DNA from: Oegoconia quadripuncta
Taxonomy: Eukaryota; Arthropoda; Insecta; Lepidoptera; Autostichidae
Reading direction: 5' to 3'
NCBI GenBank assembly: GCA_949316235.1
Contig: OX438760.1
Span: forward strand, 5,892,501-5,956,500
Length of the DNA: 64,000 nt
The position numbers and the translations under genes are program-made. Below are positions 35,171 through 46,924 of the stretch, one piece after another (positions within the stretch are counted from its first letter, which is position 1; each line of letters opens with the position of its first letter). Below the pieces are notes generated by a model. That model did not search any database. It saw nothing but the letters and a program-made list of their open reading frames with translations, and was not told the origin of the DNA.

Positions 35171-35315
35171 CTGTGCGGTGGCGTGTCTATGACGCATTTA
35201 GGGCAAGCGGAGTTCCGGCATATGCAGCAGGTCCTCAAGGGAGCTAGCAGTCGGGCCGTCTCGCCACAAAGCAGGCAGGTCCGCGGTACAGGACCCTGTG
35301 CTGATCGACGCATAC
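35171..35315 (-). CDS. Rph: Rph exon 3: N-terminal half of FYVE-related zinc finger
   Basis: The acceptor is ATCACAG|GT at 35316 and the donor is CACAG|GTAAAT at 35170. The 145 nt read as 2 + 47 codons + 2. The peptide carries three of the four cysteine pairs of the rabphilin/Noc2 zinc finger: TCLLCG, CCICR and CPKC. The fourth pair is in the next exon. In the family this finger binds two Zn ions and packs between the two helices of the Rab-binding domain. The splice phase agrees with both neighbours, and the join restores an Arg codon (CVIDTPPHR|EQYMC). Spacing between the cysteine pairs is as expected for an active finger. No stops or frame breaks are seen. Confidence 0.92.
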
Positions 35316-35506
35316 CTGTGATAAAGTATTGTAAGTCAACTTTGACCATGGTGTATGGCTGAGAAGACATTAGAGCAGGCACAGAAAGGGATTCCCAAAT
35401 TTTAACCCTATCTCCCAACTTTATGCTAAAATACTACGCCCCCCTTGTCCCAACAACAATCAAAATCTAAACAAATGATGAAAATATAAATGGATGTTTT
35501 TTTTTT

Positions 35507-35816
35507 TTGTTAAAAACTGGTTTTGCTTTTGACTACAATCTCACCTGATGGAAAGTGACGATGTAGCCGAAGATGTATCACGCGCTCCCAGTAAATGCCT
35601 ATTCACTCTAGACTTGAAGATCCCAAGGTTGTAAGTGTCGGGAAAAACCGACGCGGGCAGTGAGTTCCATACCTTAGCAGTCCGCATTATAAATGATGAA
35701 GCTAAGCGCTTAGTGCGGATGTTCGGTATGTTGACAACATATGGATGGAAACTCTCCCCGCGCCAGGTTGTTCGATGATGGAAAGGGGACGGTGGAATAA
35801 GATCGTGCAATTCCAT
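35507..35816 (-). pseudogene. LINE 3' end (RTAKVWNSLPASVFP family)
   Basis: The minus-strand frame encodes ESFHPYVVNIPNIRTKRLAS, then RTAKVWNSLPASVFPDTYNL and FKSRVNRHLLGARD, then the 3' UTR with CAGGTGAGATTGTAG. It lies 190 bp left of Rph exon 3. Relatives are at 4793-4950, 10320-10590 and 14840-15122. Confidence 0.75.
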
Positions 35817-36716
35817 CGCACACTCGCATGTGTATATTTTTATACAAAGTTAAGAACCTTGTTCACGTTCAATTTCACGCTCGCCGCGCCCCCTTTGGAT
35901 CACTCTACGCCCCATAGGTGGGGCGATTGGTTGGGAATCCTGCACTAGAGTGTCATCTCATTTGGACTCTCGCAACATTTCATTTTTGAGATTCAAATGA
36001 GTTTTGTAGATATTGTTACGTGTACAAGTAGCGCTTGGTCTCAATTAACGCCTGAAGATGACGCCGAATAGTGGTAAACGACACAAAAATGATTCGATAT
36101 AGTAATCGATTGCTAAGGAGCTCGGTCTGTGATATCCTAATTCGATATCGAGTATCTAGTTTGATATTTCTATCCCAAAGATTCTTAGATTTATTTAACA
36201 CGATTTGCCCCAGTAGCATGAAATCATTTGTCGCGCTAGATGTAGAAGTGAGAGTGGGATAGTTGTATATTTCGCCCAAGCGAATGGGCTGGACAAATAT
36301 AATCTCGCGCAACATAAACCTTTATCACGCCTGTCATGCTACTAGTACTGAAGAGATAATTCCGCTGTCTACCATATAACTAAGCTAGACATTCAAATCG
36401 GCCTGAGATCGTATCTATGGACGCGAAAATGTCAAACTTAATATTTGATATCCCTCAGAAACTTTCCCATATCAAATCGAATACCGATTGATCTGGCCTA
36501 AAACTATGTAACTTCCTCGGTATCGTCATCGATAAGATTAACCAATGACAATGCTTCAAATTGTCGGACAGCGATGAACTAACCAATCACTACTCAGAAC
36601 TTACATGATATTGACGAAATTACATGATGGAGGCCCTAGCTAGACAGATGAACACTTGTCTGATACAAATTCACCAATCCGCATTGATTCGAGAGTCGAA
36701 TATGGATCCTCTCTCA

Positions 36717-37208
36717 GGGCCTTATTAATAAAGCGATATTGGGATTGTGATCGCGTCTCAGTCTCAATACCATTTTTTTGATACTGTTTTAATAAGCAAC
36801 AGATTCTCACGCGCCAAGTAAAGTCATCTCAATCTTGAGAACGATTTAATAATACAGAGGGCGGAGTGTGAGTTTTATTTCAACTTAACTTTACTACCGC
36901 GCTCACGTTAACGTGAAGATTTGTATGGAGAAATGTGCAGCGCTTCTAGCGGATAGTTTGCAAAACGATTTTTTTTAATAGGGACTTTTTTCGTAAACGC
37001 GAACGCGATGGTAAAGTTTAAAAACGAGACAAAACTTACACTTCGCACACAGGTCTTAGGCCCGTATTAATAAACCGTTCTCAAGATTGACATGGCCTCA
37101 AGTTGACGCTTGAGAATCTGTTGCATATTAAAACAGCATCAGAAAAAATGGTCTTGAGACTGAGACGCGATCTCCATCTCAAGAAAGATTTATTAATACC
37201 GGCCTTAG
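36717..37208. mobile_element. Composite: MITE family 2 between two inverted MITE family 1 copies
   Basis: The family 1 copy at 36717-36857 and the reversed family 1 copy at 37056-37208 match along their lengths (CGCGTCTCAGTCTCAA, CAACAGATTCTCA). Between them (36858-37054) lies a complete MITE family 2 element (GGGCGGAGTGTGAGTTTT ... CTTCGCACAC). The unit ends about 100 bp left of Rph exon 2. Confidence 0.75.
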
Positions 37209-37304
37209 TGAAAGACAGCTGCGCCCGTTGGTTTAGAAGTATAAGGCTATGAATGTTGTTAAGAGCATAGCTCTTAAATTGAAGAGAGAGAAGATGTTGT
37301 GAAC

Positions 37305-37450
37305 CTTCGAGCCTCGCGACCAGTCTGCCGATCCTCCTGGCTTCGACTTCGTCCAACTTTTCAGCCCTCTTCACGACGGCTGCGATGGCCTCCCGCTCGC
37401 TCGTCGTCAAGGGGGGCTCACTGCGGGCGGCGCTCCATCCCGTGCGGAGT
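37305..37450 (-). CDS. Rph: Rph exon 2: Rab-binding helix
   Basis: This 146-nt GC-rich exon lies in AT-rich DNA. The acceptor is CCAACAG|A at 37451 and the donor is GAAG|GTTCAC at 37304. Read as 1 + 48 codons + 1, it encodes LRTGWSAARS..., then a long charged helix ending RRIGRLVARLE. In rabphilin and Noc2 this is the first helix of the Rab-binding domain, which contacts the switch regions of Rab3/27 (family knowledge). The phases join exactly with exon 1 (2+1) and exon 3 (1+2). The open frame continues past the donor into intron, so a long-ORF reading would wrongly extend this exon. It lies directly left of a MITE fragment and right of the composite MITE at 36717-37208. Confidence 0.9.
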
Positions 37451-37479
37451 CTGTTGGATATATTATATTGCTTTGACCC

Positions 37480-37780
37480 GCACTCCAAAATCCTAAAGGC
37501 TAATAATAAATAATACCTAAATCGGGTTTATAAACCCATATATAACTTAAAAAATTAGGGTTATTTTCCAGAATTCACGATTATAAAAAAGCGCAATTTT
37601 ATCAATAATTTGAAATGCTCAAAAATAGATGCTCAATTTAGGTATGATTTATATTCTGCTTTGATTTAGGTATTAATTATAATTATCCTTTAAGCTTTTC
37701 AAGTGCAAGTCAGAGCGATTTTATTGATTTATTCTGTAAAGAAATTTTAATTTATTCAATGAGGAAAAAATAAACATTGG
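37480..37780. mobile_element. MITE family 5, interior without termini
   Basis: CAAGTGCAAGTCAGAGCGATTT and CTAAAGGCTAATAATAAATAATAC match the interior at 43600-43700 and 44640-44830. It adjoins Rph exon 2 on its upstream side. Confidence 0.6.
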
Positions 37781-37859
37781 ATGAAATAATGGAAAGTAGT
37801 TTAATTATTTAACTTCTTATGAGTATTAAAGGTGTATTAATATGTAAAGCCTCTGGATA

Positions 37860-37990
37860 TTCAAACATTCAATCAAGCAAATCAATCAAATATATTTATT
37901 GTTTAAATAAGGAAGGCACATTTAAATATACCTTAAATTTTACTTAAATAATTTAAATTAAAACATTTTTAATTATCAAGTTTGATCAGC
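37860..37990 (-). mobile_element. LINE 3' end, reversed, diverged
   Basis: CAATCAAGCAAATCAATCAAATATATTTATTG is the reverse of the AATAAA plus TTGATTGA tail region of the GATAAGGCCGCC family. Confidence 0.5.
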
Positions 37991-38489
37991 TGTCTGTTTT
38001 ATGAGTATTATAAAAAAAATTAAAAGATCGAAGATGCTAAATCTATTGTCATATCATATCAAGCCTGGCAATAAAATCCCGCCTCGGTTCATGTCCTGCC
38101 GACCTTCAGATAACAGTATGAGTACGTAATGCTAAGCGCCTATGGTCGCGGACTTGCACGATTCCATGACACCATAGATTAGGGAGCGATTACCACCTGT
38201 TGCAGTTCGTTTATCTGTACCCTGCTTTAGATATGGGTATCACTGCAATCAATACTAACGAATGATTTAGCAGCACAGTTTGTGATAATTGGGGGAATTT
38301 GTGTCTCACCTTTTATCTCACTTCGCGAATATATCGTCATAGATTTATTTTTTATGCACAACGTTAGCGTTTGGCCTCAAGGCCGAAATTGGAAGGGCTC
38401 TTAGGAACCCGCAACTTTTTTGGGGGGTTGACTATATGCTACATTGATGATGCTTTCAATATTGCTCCTTGTCGGCAAACTTACTTAGA

Positions 38490-38713
38490 TCATTTTTTTG
38501 TGTACAACGGGTTAGTACTTGACCTCAATACTCCTGATGTTAAGTGAAGATGATGCCGAAGTGGAAGCATACCGACCCGGATCGAGGAAACCCGATCTTA
38601 TTTGGCGAACTGGCTATCTATCTCTGACAACCGGAATACAACAATGCTATTAGCATTGCTGTTTAGCGGCAGACTTAGATATGGCGGACATCACCAACCA
38701 AACCGAGTACTAA
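38490..38713 (-). mobile_element. SINE-A, truncated head
   Basis: The body is present with indels; the A and B boxes are missing. Confidence 0.8.
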
Positions 38714-39220
38714 TAAAACTCATTTGAAAAAAGACAGGCAGAAAAAAAATTTAATCATGACCTTAGCACTAGCTTGGTGATCATGGCACAAGCCATCAGG
38801 TTTTAGGTAAGTATTGGACAGTCCAGAAATAGGCACAAAAAGTAAAGATCTATGGTATGGATATCCAATTGTCCTTATAGGAAGTTGGTCGTTTGCAGGA
38901 AGGGATATAATTAATAATAATAGAATGTACACTTAATATATACCTATAGGTAATAAATAATGCAGCGATAAATTTGATGAAATAAAATCCATTTATATAA
39001 TTAAACACTGCTAAGTATGGCCACACGTTGTGTGTGTTCCGTAGTTGCTCGTCACAATATGCGGACTTAGAAGGGGGCTTTTTGTTGTTTGATAAATAAT
39101 TTTCCACGGAATGTACATTTTATAAGTTTTTCTACTATTACTCCTTAACTAGTAAAGCCTAATTAGCTGTAATAGTGATGTGATTAACGCTAAAAATATG
39201 TAGTATATAAAAATATTCTA

Positions 39221-39740
39221 GAGTTCCACCATCCACCTCCTGGCTCCATCACCAGAGCCTCGACACAAGTGCAATAAATTGGATATGAGCTGAAATTCTA
39301 GGAGTTTACTAGTAGCCATGAAGAGTTCTACCATCCACCTTCTGGCTCCATAGATCACCTCTATGATTCCAAATTATAGCATTGTCATCCGAATTACATA
39401 CACATAGGTAAATACCAAATTTCATTTCGATACGATAATTATTGGAAGTAGGTCACTAGCTGAAAATCAGTGTCTTACCGCTATAGGTGAGGATCCACAC
39501 TTAGCGATGGCCCATTTGTGGTACAGATACACATACAACTCTATTATAAGTTGTAACAGTTGTACTTAATTTTTGTTGTTACTTTTATTACAATGAAATA
39601 AGGCTACATTTTGTAAGAATAACACTAAGCAGAATGATTGTTGCGTCGAATATTTTTGTATGTGTTTCTGTAATATGCAAATAAACGCTTTATCTGTCTA
39701 CCAATCTAGGTTAAAATTGACTTGCAAGATTTGCTAGTTA
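39221..39740. repeat. Dispersed repeat shared with 48195-48360
   Basis: CCACCATCCACCTCCTGGCTCC occurs twice here (39228, 39331). CAAATTATAGCATTGTCATCCG matches 48253. Confidence 0.55.
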
Positions 39741-40140
39741 CAAATGAAGCTAATACAAAGTTGGTTGGGAATTTGGATGATATGTTATCTCTCGAGGGTT
39801 TCCAAAATTTTCAATTTATAGTTATTGCGTATTCATTGGTGTGTCTGCAATACCAATATGTTTTTTAAACGTTTGTAGGCGGAGGTGATCACACTCCATA
39901 AAGGACTAGGTCATCACCCATATTGTCACATAAAACCACGTATCTCGCGATGCATCTTACGACTTAAGTGGTTTTAAAACCATCCGTTTTAGCCTTTCAG
40001 TTTACGATTAAAGTTTTATAGCCACAGGTTATATACTGCAGACTAGGTATCATCATTTCATGAATTTACATTTCCCCATAGCACTATTCATCATTCGCCG
40101 AATTTCATTACATCTCTCGTACATTTTCTCGAAGTTTTTT

Positions 40141-40476
40141 TAAATTTTTTTATGCACAACGGGTTGGTACTTGAACTCAATCACACCTAATGTTAAGTGA
40201 AGATGAGGTCGAAGGTGGAAGCCTACTGACCCGGAAACCCCAACACATTTGGGGGACTAGCTATGTTATCTCTGACAACCGGAACACAATAATGTTATTA
40301 ACATTGCTGCTTGGCGGCAGATTTAGATAAGATGGTGGTTAGCTAGCCAGGCGGACATTAAAATGCACTACCACCAACCAAACCGAATACTTAAACATGT
40401 ACCCCGCTGGGGATCGAACCCGCAACCTCCGAATCGTAAACCCAATGTTGTTTACTTTGCGCCACGGAGGCGGTTA
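40141..40476 (-). mobile_element. SINE-A, full length
   Basis: About 335 bp from the TTTTTTTATGCACAACGGG end to the tRNA-like head with GGATCGAACCCGC (B box reversed) and GGAGGCGGTT. Confidence 0.88.
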
Positions 40477-40616
40477 AAGTGTTTTATTCAAAAGTCAACT
40501 TATCGAATTATATTTCATTTGTACAACGACATAGTGGTTCATCGAAGCGTCTTTCCTATAAGTGTGTTTCAGTCCCAATAATTTTATACTTATTATATCG
40601 AAAATCGTTCCACCAA

Positions 40617-40790
40617 ATCACTATAAATCAAATCAAATCCAAAATGCTTTATTTTGTAGGTACACAGGGTACATTTAAAATAGTCAGATTTTACATTTTT
40701 AAAGCTACTGCTTGTTCAAAAGGCAATTTTACCCTGAGAAGAACAAGCAAGAAACTCGAGAGGTCGCTCTTTAAAAAAAAAAGGTTTTTA
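40617..40790 (-). mobile_element. LINE 3' end, CR1-like family
   Basis: An AAATCAAATC tail, a TACACAGGGTA region and GAGAAGAACAAGCAAGAAACTC match the 3' UTRs of the 23.75-kb element family. Confidence 0.6.
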
Positions 40791-41234
40791 TATTACAAAA
40801 TTATTAATTATTATTTTATATTATAATATTTCATTATTCATTGTGAAATAGCCTGGTTATGCGAACGGGCTGGTTGTGTCCATGGTTGTTTATCATCTAA
40901 GATACTTAATACCTACGTAATTAACGATATTGCCTTGATTTTTAGGTGTTTAAGATATGAATCATTGAAAGATTATCTGTCACGAACGGAACCGACTCGG
41001 GGCATCCCACGGGCATGTTTCACTTGGTCTTGCCTGCTCTACCCATAGAGTTTATGTTCGCCCATAATTGAGGTACGATAAGAACAAGACCAAATGTAAT
41101 TAGTGTAACATTTTTTCCATATATGTACTTTGTCGGTGAAATCAAATTAATAAGAAAAAAACACCCAACGGCAAATTCAGTAATTTTGCGGACGCCATGT
41201 GAGATCTTTTACCATATAATTTACTATGACACTC

Positions 41235-41436
41235 CAGTGTGCGAAGTGCGAGTTTTGTCTCGTTTTTAATTTTACCATCGCGTTCGCGTTTACGCAAAAA
41301 GTACCTATGAAAAAAAAGCGTTTTGCAAACTATCCGTTAGAGGCACTGCATATTTCTTCATACAAATCGTCACGTAAACGTGACCGCGGTAGTAAAGTTC
41401 AGTCGAAACAAAACACACACTCCGCCCTCTGGTATC
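41235..41436. mobile_element. MITE family 2 (GTGCGAAGTGCGAG termini)
   Basis: The left end GTGCGAAGTGCGAGTTTTG and the reversed right end CAAAACACACACTCCGCCC frame a 200-bp element. The interior CGCGTTTACG ... CGTAAACGTGA is also inverted. Confidence 0.78.
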
Positions 41437-41959
41437 AAGACGAACCTAACGATACCATGCATTTCGAAACCAGTCAATCCGTTTAGGCTACAGGATGATG
41501 CGCCGAAGGAAAGGACATACATCCTTAGAATCCCGAAAACATTAGGTACCTACATATATGTCGTATTAGACTTTCAGAGTTTGTTTGTAAAATCACAAAC
41601 AACGTTTGTTTTGATATAATGGAATGGGCGTATTATAATAGCCATGTAAAGAAACCGTCTTTGAAAGATTACACAACAGTGAAGGTACTCCCCGGCGGAC
41701 GGAAAAACACAGCATCCATATATACGGCGCTTAGTTCGCTCGCTCGATAAGTTTGTCTTGCTCAAGCTTGATTTTAATGACAAAAATGATAATTGAAACT
41801 CTCTCGCTTGGGAAGATTATCCGGCAGCTGTTGTTAGTTCTTGTTTGAATAAAATATTCCCCTAAGAGAAGGTGCATGCACGTGAGTGTTGTATGGTTTT
41901 CGCGTTTGTATAAGCGTCCGGGTTCAAGTAATATTCACACAATACTTGAACCACCAAAA

Positions 41960-42598
41960 ATAGCCAAAACCACCGATTTCACTAATGTTCCGTTTCTACG
42001 GCGTGTATCAAACAAAATAATAATCATTAAATCTATTAGATAATAATTGACAAACATATCGCCTAATAATCATATGTTTTAAGAACACACTTTTATTTAA
42101 AAAATTCTTAACTAAAAAACAACTTTTTGTTTTTTTTTATAGTATTTTAGCGTGCTTGCCAATCTCCCTGACCATTTTTATGCGATGGCGACTCTTTGGG
42201 CTCCTGCAGTTTAAACGGGCAGCTTGGGTATATCAACTCGACCTGATGATCTTCGATTTGTTACATTTATTAAGAATCATACCAACCTTCTTCACACTGA
42301 CTTTCACCACATTTTTCCATACAAAGCCAAACTGTATCTAGTTTCCGCGCAAATACTACAAAATCGTCTAAATACGTATTGCGATTCTGCTATTTATCTT
42401 AATTACAGAAAAACTACTGAACCAATTGTGTTGAAATTTTAATAAGACCATCCTGACGGTATCCCCTTTCATTTACAAAAAAAATTAAGCTAATCAACCA
42501 CCGCATCCCAGAATTATCGGTGTACATATACATAAAAAAAACATAGAAACGGCCGAATTGAGAACCTCCTCCTTTTTGAAGTCGGTTAAAAAGAAAAT
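41960..42598. mobile_element. Repeat with ACCGATTTC/GAAGTCGGT-type ends
   Basis: Same order as 19525-20057 (ATCCCCTTTCATTTACAAAAA, GGCCGAATTGAGAACCTCCT, TTTTTGAAGTCGGTTAAAA). About 150 bp in the middle (42010-42160) is not shared. Confidence 0.5.
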
Positions 42599-42609
42599 AA
42601 TGGACTGGA

Positions 42610-42850
42610 TATCGCTGAGCGGTTCATATCTATGCATTTTTATCATCTAGATAGTCAGAAATTTTATTTTTAGCACACAGCTTTCGTTTAATGGTTTTAA
42701 AGGCAAATTTTGAATGTCTACTGGAAGTTATTATAAAAGCGTATACATTGTCCCTTGAATGTCTTGGTGACTTTATGTAAGCGACTGCTATGGATAGCAA
42801 GTTTATTTTTATATCTTGTATTTACATTATGTATTACTTTATTTCTATCT
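42610..42850 (-). mobile_element. Fragment of the 23.75-kb retrotransposon family (RT C-terminus)
   Basis: The minus strand encodes NTRYKNKLAIHSSRLHKV, then TFKGQCIRFYN, matching the C-terminal region of the full-length element (NTRNKNKLALHSTRLHKV). Several indels break the frame. Confidence 0.75.
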
Positions 42851-42852
42851 AT

Positions 42853-42940
42853 ATACCAAAACATCCAAATCCGTTTAGCCGTTCCGCCGTGATTGATCAA
42901 CAAACATCAAAAGTTTCGCAATTAAAATAGTAGTTAGATT
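42853..42940 (-). mobile_element. Helitron-like element, 5' part
   Basis: CCGTTCCGCCGTGATTGATC and AAAGTTTCGCAATTAAAATAG, directly following a LINE fragment. Confidence 0.55.
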
Positions 42941-43127
42941 GTTTATCCTATCCTATATCCTACAGGCTCTATCTGTATATGAAATTACAGAAACCAGCGA
43001 TCCAAATCCTAGCAGCTCTAAATGTAGGTTAGTAAACGGTTCAATAATACTGCAGCATTGGTTTGTTTATACGAATGCTGTAGACAATAGAGTGTGTCCA
43101 TAATAATTCTAATATAATTTGATATTT

Positions 43128-43445
43128 TCAACCCCCCCACCGTAAAAAGACGATGTGTGTTCACGTTGTGTGTATGTCCAGTGTTTGTCTGTGTGCGATG
43201 TGCGAGTTTTGTCTCGTTTTTAACTTTACCATCGCGTTTGCGCTTACGCAAAAAGTATCTATGAAAAAAAAAATCGTTTTGCAAACTTATCCGCTAGAGG
43301 CGCTGCACATTTCTTCATACAAATCGTCACGTAAACATGAACACGGTAGTAAAGTTAAGTCGAAACAAAACTCACACTCCGCCCTCTGGACGTATCTCAG
43401 CAATGAGTGGTCAGATTTGAGTGCGGTTTTTAGGGTTCCGTATCA
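43128..43445 (+). repeat. R3 copy split by MITE family 2
   Basis: CCCCCCCACCGTAAAAAGAC to GTGCGGTTTTTAGGGTTCCG, with 43192-43391 inserted. Confidence 0.65.
43192..43391. mobile_element. MITE family 2, nested in a GT-rich repeat
   Basis: It has the same termini as 41235-41436. It splits the word TCCAGTGTTTGTCTG / TCTGGACGTATCTCAG of a repeat that is whole elsewhere (10100, 30540). Confidence 0.8.
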
Positions 43446-43519
43446 GAAGGTCAAGCAGAGCCCTATTACTGTCGCTCATGTGTCCGTCCACCCTGTCTTT
43501 CCATATATTAATGATAGGT

Positions 43520-43804
43520 TAAGAGGGTTTATTCCGTCTAGTGGCGCTCTTATTGGATAAATTAAGATTTCTCTTTAAATATAGAATAAATAACAAAAAA
43601 TCGCTCTGATTTGCACTCCAGTTTCCTTTACCGTGCTAAAAGCCTAAAAGCTAATTATAAATAATACATAAATGGTAGCTTTAATTATGATTGTTTTCGA
43701 GAATTTCAAATTACTGATAAATTTTTGGATATTTTTGATTTATTTTATATTTAAAAACATCTAATTTATCCAGTGAGCGCCACTGGACGGAATAAACCCT
43801 CTTA
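43520..43804. mobile_element. MITE family 5 (TAAGAGGGTTTATTCCG termini)
   Basis: 285 bp. Left TAAGAGGGTTTATTCCGTCT plus AGTGGCGCTC is mirrored at the right end (GAGCGCCACTGGACGG, AATAAACCCTCTTA). The terminal inverted repeat is about 45 bp. Confidence 0.82.
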
Positions 43805-43825
43805 TATGCAAGTGATGGATGAGGA

Positions 43826-44086
43826 TTGATCATTGCGTATCTCAGTTCCTTACGGGTAATTTCAAAGCAAAATTGTACTCAATGGTTAATGGAATCACCG
43901 GAATGTGATTGCGGCTTGGGAGAACAGACGGCTCACCACATTCTGTGGGAATGCAGTAAATGGAGTCGGGAACGCAAACTCATGCTTGACGATCTAAATA
44001 CGGATATCCGGGCGGCATATTACGGCGACCTGGTACTAACCCACCACAACTTCCGAGCGTTCAATCGCTTCTGCCATATTTACTAA
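43826..44086 (+). pseudogene. LINE ORF2 C-terminal fragment with CxC-x-EQT-x-H-x-C motif
   Basis: The 86-codon frame contains ECDCGLGEQTAHHILWECSKW, the zinc-knuckle-like tail of R1/I-type LINE ORF2 proteins. It ends FRAFNRFCHIY and a stop. The start given is arbitrary; the real protein would extend upstream, and that part is absent. It sits between two MITEs in the 43-45 kb transposon nest. Confidence 0.6.
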
Positions 44087-44142
44087 TGGCACTTTTTCTA
44101 ATTCTAGTATTACGTAAGTCAGATAAAGAGTCCTACTTATTC

Positions 44143-45165
44143 ATTTTACAGGTCAAGCGGGAAGTAGCTAGATGCAGGACGCTTCCAACCGGTCGTTGCT
44201 CTGCAAATCTATGAGTGAGACCTATGATGATGAATTTATATGATGATGGTGTTAGTTTCTTAAGAGTGTTTATTCCGTCTAGTGGCGCCTTCACTACATA
44301 AATTAAGATTATTTTTAATCCATAATACATCAAAAAAATCGCTCTGACTTGCACTCGAGAAGCCTGAAAGCCAATCTCATACTATAATGTACTAGTATAA
44401 TCTAACTAATACTATAATGCGAAAGTTTGGATGTTTGTTTGTTTATTTGTTTGTTTGTTGCTCAATCACGGCGAAACGGATGAACGGATTTGGATGAAAT
44501 TTGGTATATAGGTAGAACATACTCTGGATTAAAACATAGGATATTTTTATTCCGATAAAATGAATAGTTTCCGTGGGATAAACGTATTTCCGTGATAAAG
44601 TTATTCCACGCAGGCGAAGCCGCGGGCAGAAAGCTAGTTATAAATAATATATAAATAGCTTTAATTACGGTTATTTTCGAGAATTTCGAATTATTAATAA
44701 AAACTATCACCTTTTTATAATCGTGAATTCTGGAAGTGACCGGCGTCAAAGCTATTTAGATTTTTTATAATTAGCTTTTTAGGCGTCTCAAGTGCAAAGT
44801 CAGAGCGATATTTTTGATTTATGCTGTATTTAAAAAGAAATCTTAATTTATCCCTCATAACACTGCGCAATCTGGTAATTATTAATAAAATTAATAAAGT
44901 TTTTATTAATAAAAAAAAACCCTAATTAAAGCTATTTATGTATTATTTATAATTAGCTTTTAGGCTTCTCGAGTGTAGGTTAGAGCGATATTTTTGATGT
45001 ATTATGTATTAAAAACAATCCTAATTTATGTAGTGAAGGCGCCACTAGACTGAATAAAGAGTGCTTAAGAAACTAACACCATCATCATCATAGGTCTCAC
45101 TCATAGGTTTGCAGAGCGACGACCGGTTGGAAGCGTCCTGGATCTAGCTACTTCCCGCTTGACCG
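44143..45165. mobile_element. Transposon nest forming a large palindrome
   Basis: Left arm 44143-44375 and right arm 44930-45165 are inverted copies (about 90% by eye). They contain an RTE-like 3' end and a MITE family 5 terminus (44261, 45066). The centre holds a Helitron-like insertion (44388-44636) and further MITE 5 interior. Confidence 0.7.
44388..44636 (+). mobile_element. Helitron-like element, full length
   Basis: ACTAATACTATAATGCGAAAG to GGCGAAGCCGCGGGCAG and AAAGCTAGT; inserted in the 44-45 kb palindrome. Confidence 0.7.
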
Positions 45166-46245
45166 TGTTTTGAGTCTCTCACAAAACACGGTTTAAATAG
45201 AGTTACGCATTTTAAGGGATCCTACATATATCTATCTACCCAACACTCATCCGAGATATATCGAAAATTGTGATTACGTTTTCCTCATAGCCTCGGGGTA
45301 GGGAGCCCTATTGGTCGATCACGATTTGAAAGGTCGTCGACAGACTTGAAATATTTCCTTTTTATACCCGACTACATAAACGGTGAAGCCACAAGAGGTT
45401 ACCTACATAGGATATTAGCAGGATATGATGTACTTATAGTATGTACGTTTTATCTGGTTTATTGAAATCTCATAAGTTACTTCTAGTGAATCACGATGCG
45501 CTGACAATAGTTTACAAGACAATGTTCTGATAACGTTGCCGGATCTCATGTTAGAATTTTTACCCTTTCTTACAGTTGTATTTATTATTATTATTTTATT
45601 TTATATTAGTTTAATCTCTCCAAGGAGGTAAAATTTTGCACGGGCCTAAGCCAAGTGTATAAGTCTACGTTATGTCAATTTAACGAGAGGAATTTCCTTA
45701 CTAGTCTGCATGTGTTTAAGATTGTTGCTTTTTGTAGTAGTGTGGCTATGGATGGATGAATGTCTAGTGGGTTGAGGCTGGTGTGAAGTGTCTTGGCTAT
45801 TACGCCGGTGGTAGAAATGATGATTGGGATGATTTATTATAATTTATTTATTGTATTATTATTATACTATATATTAAGTCCAGATTAAGAGAAATTTTAA
45901 AGATCGATATCTTTCAGTGACAGCCTTGATTTGGGCCATAGAAACCATTTTGTCTCACATCATTAAATTATTTTATTTCTTAGAAAAATTTATTCATATT
46001 CCATTTTATTTAATTTTCATTGCTTTTTTTTATGTTAATGGGCCCCATCTTTTTTTAGGGTTCCCCTTATAGTTTCCAAATTTTCATCTGTATGTTTGTC
46101 CGCGGCTTAGCTCAGTAACTCTTAGTGCCTAGTAATTTGGTATGAATCATGCCGACAAAGTTGTAAAAAAAATTAGTATAATATTGTTTTAGGGTAAGGT
46201 CACGTACAGTGAGGAAGAATTTTCTTTTACTTTTTTAGTATGATT

Positions 46246-46320
46246 TTTTTATGCACAACGGGTTGGTACTTGACCTCAATCACACCTGATGTTAAGTGAA
46301 GATGAGGTCGAAGGTGGAAT
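46246..46320 (-). mobile_element. SINE-A, 3' end only
   Basis: About 75 bp, cut at GAAGGTGGAA. Confidence 0.75.
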
Positions 46321-46399
46321 TGAGTGTATTGAGGCCAAAAGAAAAAGTGTTTTTATGAGTAGGTTAGCTACTTAGATACATAATACAGGCTACTTCTAA

Positions 46400-46545
46400 A
46401 AATGTTTTTTGATGCGTGACATTTGCCCTCGGAGAATCGAAATTGATCGATATTTTTAGAATTATTTTCTGTGACGCAATGAAGTTCACGGTGTACGTTT
46501 TATAACTAAATACCTATATAATACCTATAGCAAATAACCATTCAT
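46400..46545. mobile_element. MITE family 4, partial
   Basis: GCGTGACATTTGCCCTCGG and TGACGCAATGAAGTTCACGG match the interior and right half of the family. Confidence 0.5.
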
Positions 46546-46924
46546 AAAAAAATCTATTACTCATAGCCATTCTACAGATTTGCAAAACTTAGGAACTTTA
46601 AAATTATTGGAAAGAAAAATCGTTCGGTTATTGGATTATAGGTATTCACAGAAGTAGCATTAAAAACAACAAGAGACAAAGTTACACGCATAAAATAGTG
46701 GTACCCTTTTAGGATATTGGAGACAGAAAATATCGATACATAAATCGGATAACACCAGATATTCCGTATCTTTCTTACAACGGATCTTCACGGTAATCCG
46801 AGCTAAATTCCAACTCAATTTATTGTGAGTGATATACTGTAACGAACGAAATACGATAGATTTTTTATTTGAACCTACTCATAACCTGGTAACGTAATAT
46901 CTAAGCTTTATCTCTCATCGTATT

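Larger units (their letters stand above)
35316..37304 (-). other. Rph intron 2 (about 2.0 kb)
   Basis: It holds a LINE 3' end and the composite MITE. 35817-36716 has AT-rich DNA with TCGATAT-type words and no gene. Confidence 0.8.

Noticed and set aside
37081..37304. Extension of the Rph exon 2 frame to a longer ORF
   Set aside because: The GAAG|GTTCAC donor with phase match to exon 3 places the exon end at 37305; the rest crosses a MITE.
43153..43560. 135-codon ORF
   Set aside because: It crosses the borders of repeat R3 and an inserted MITE; an accidental frame.
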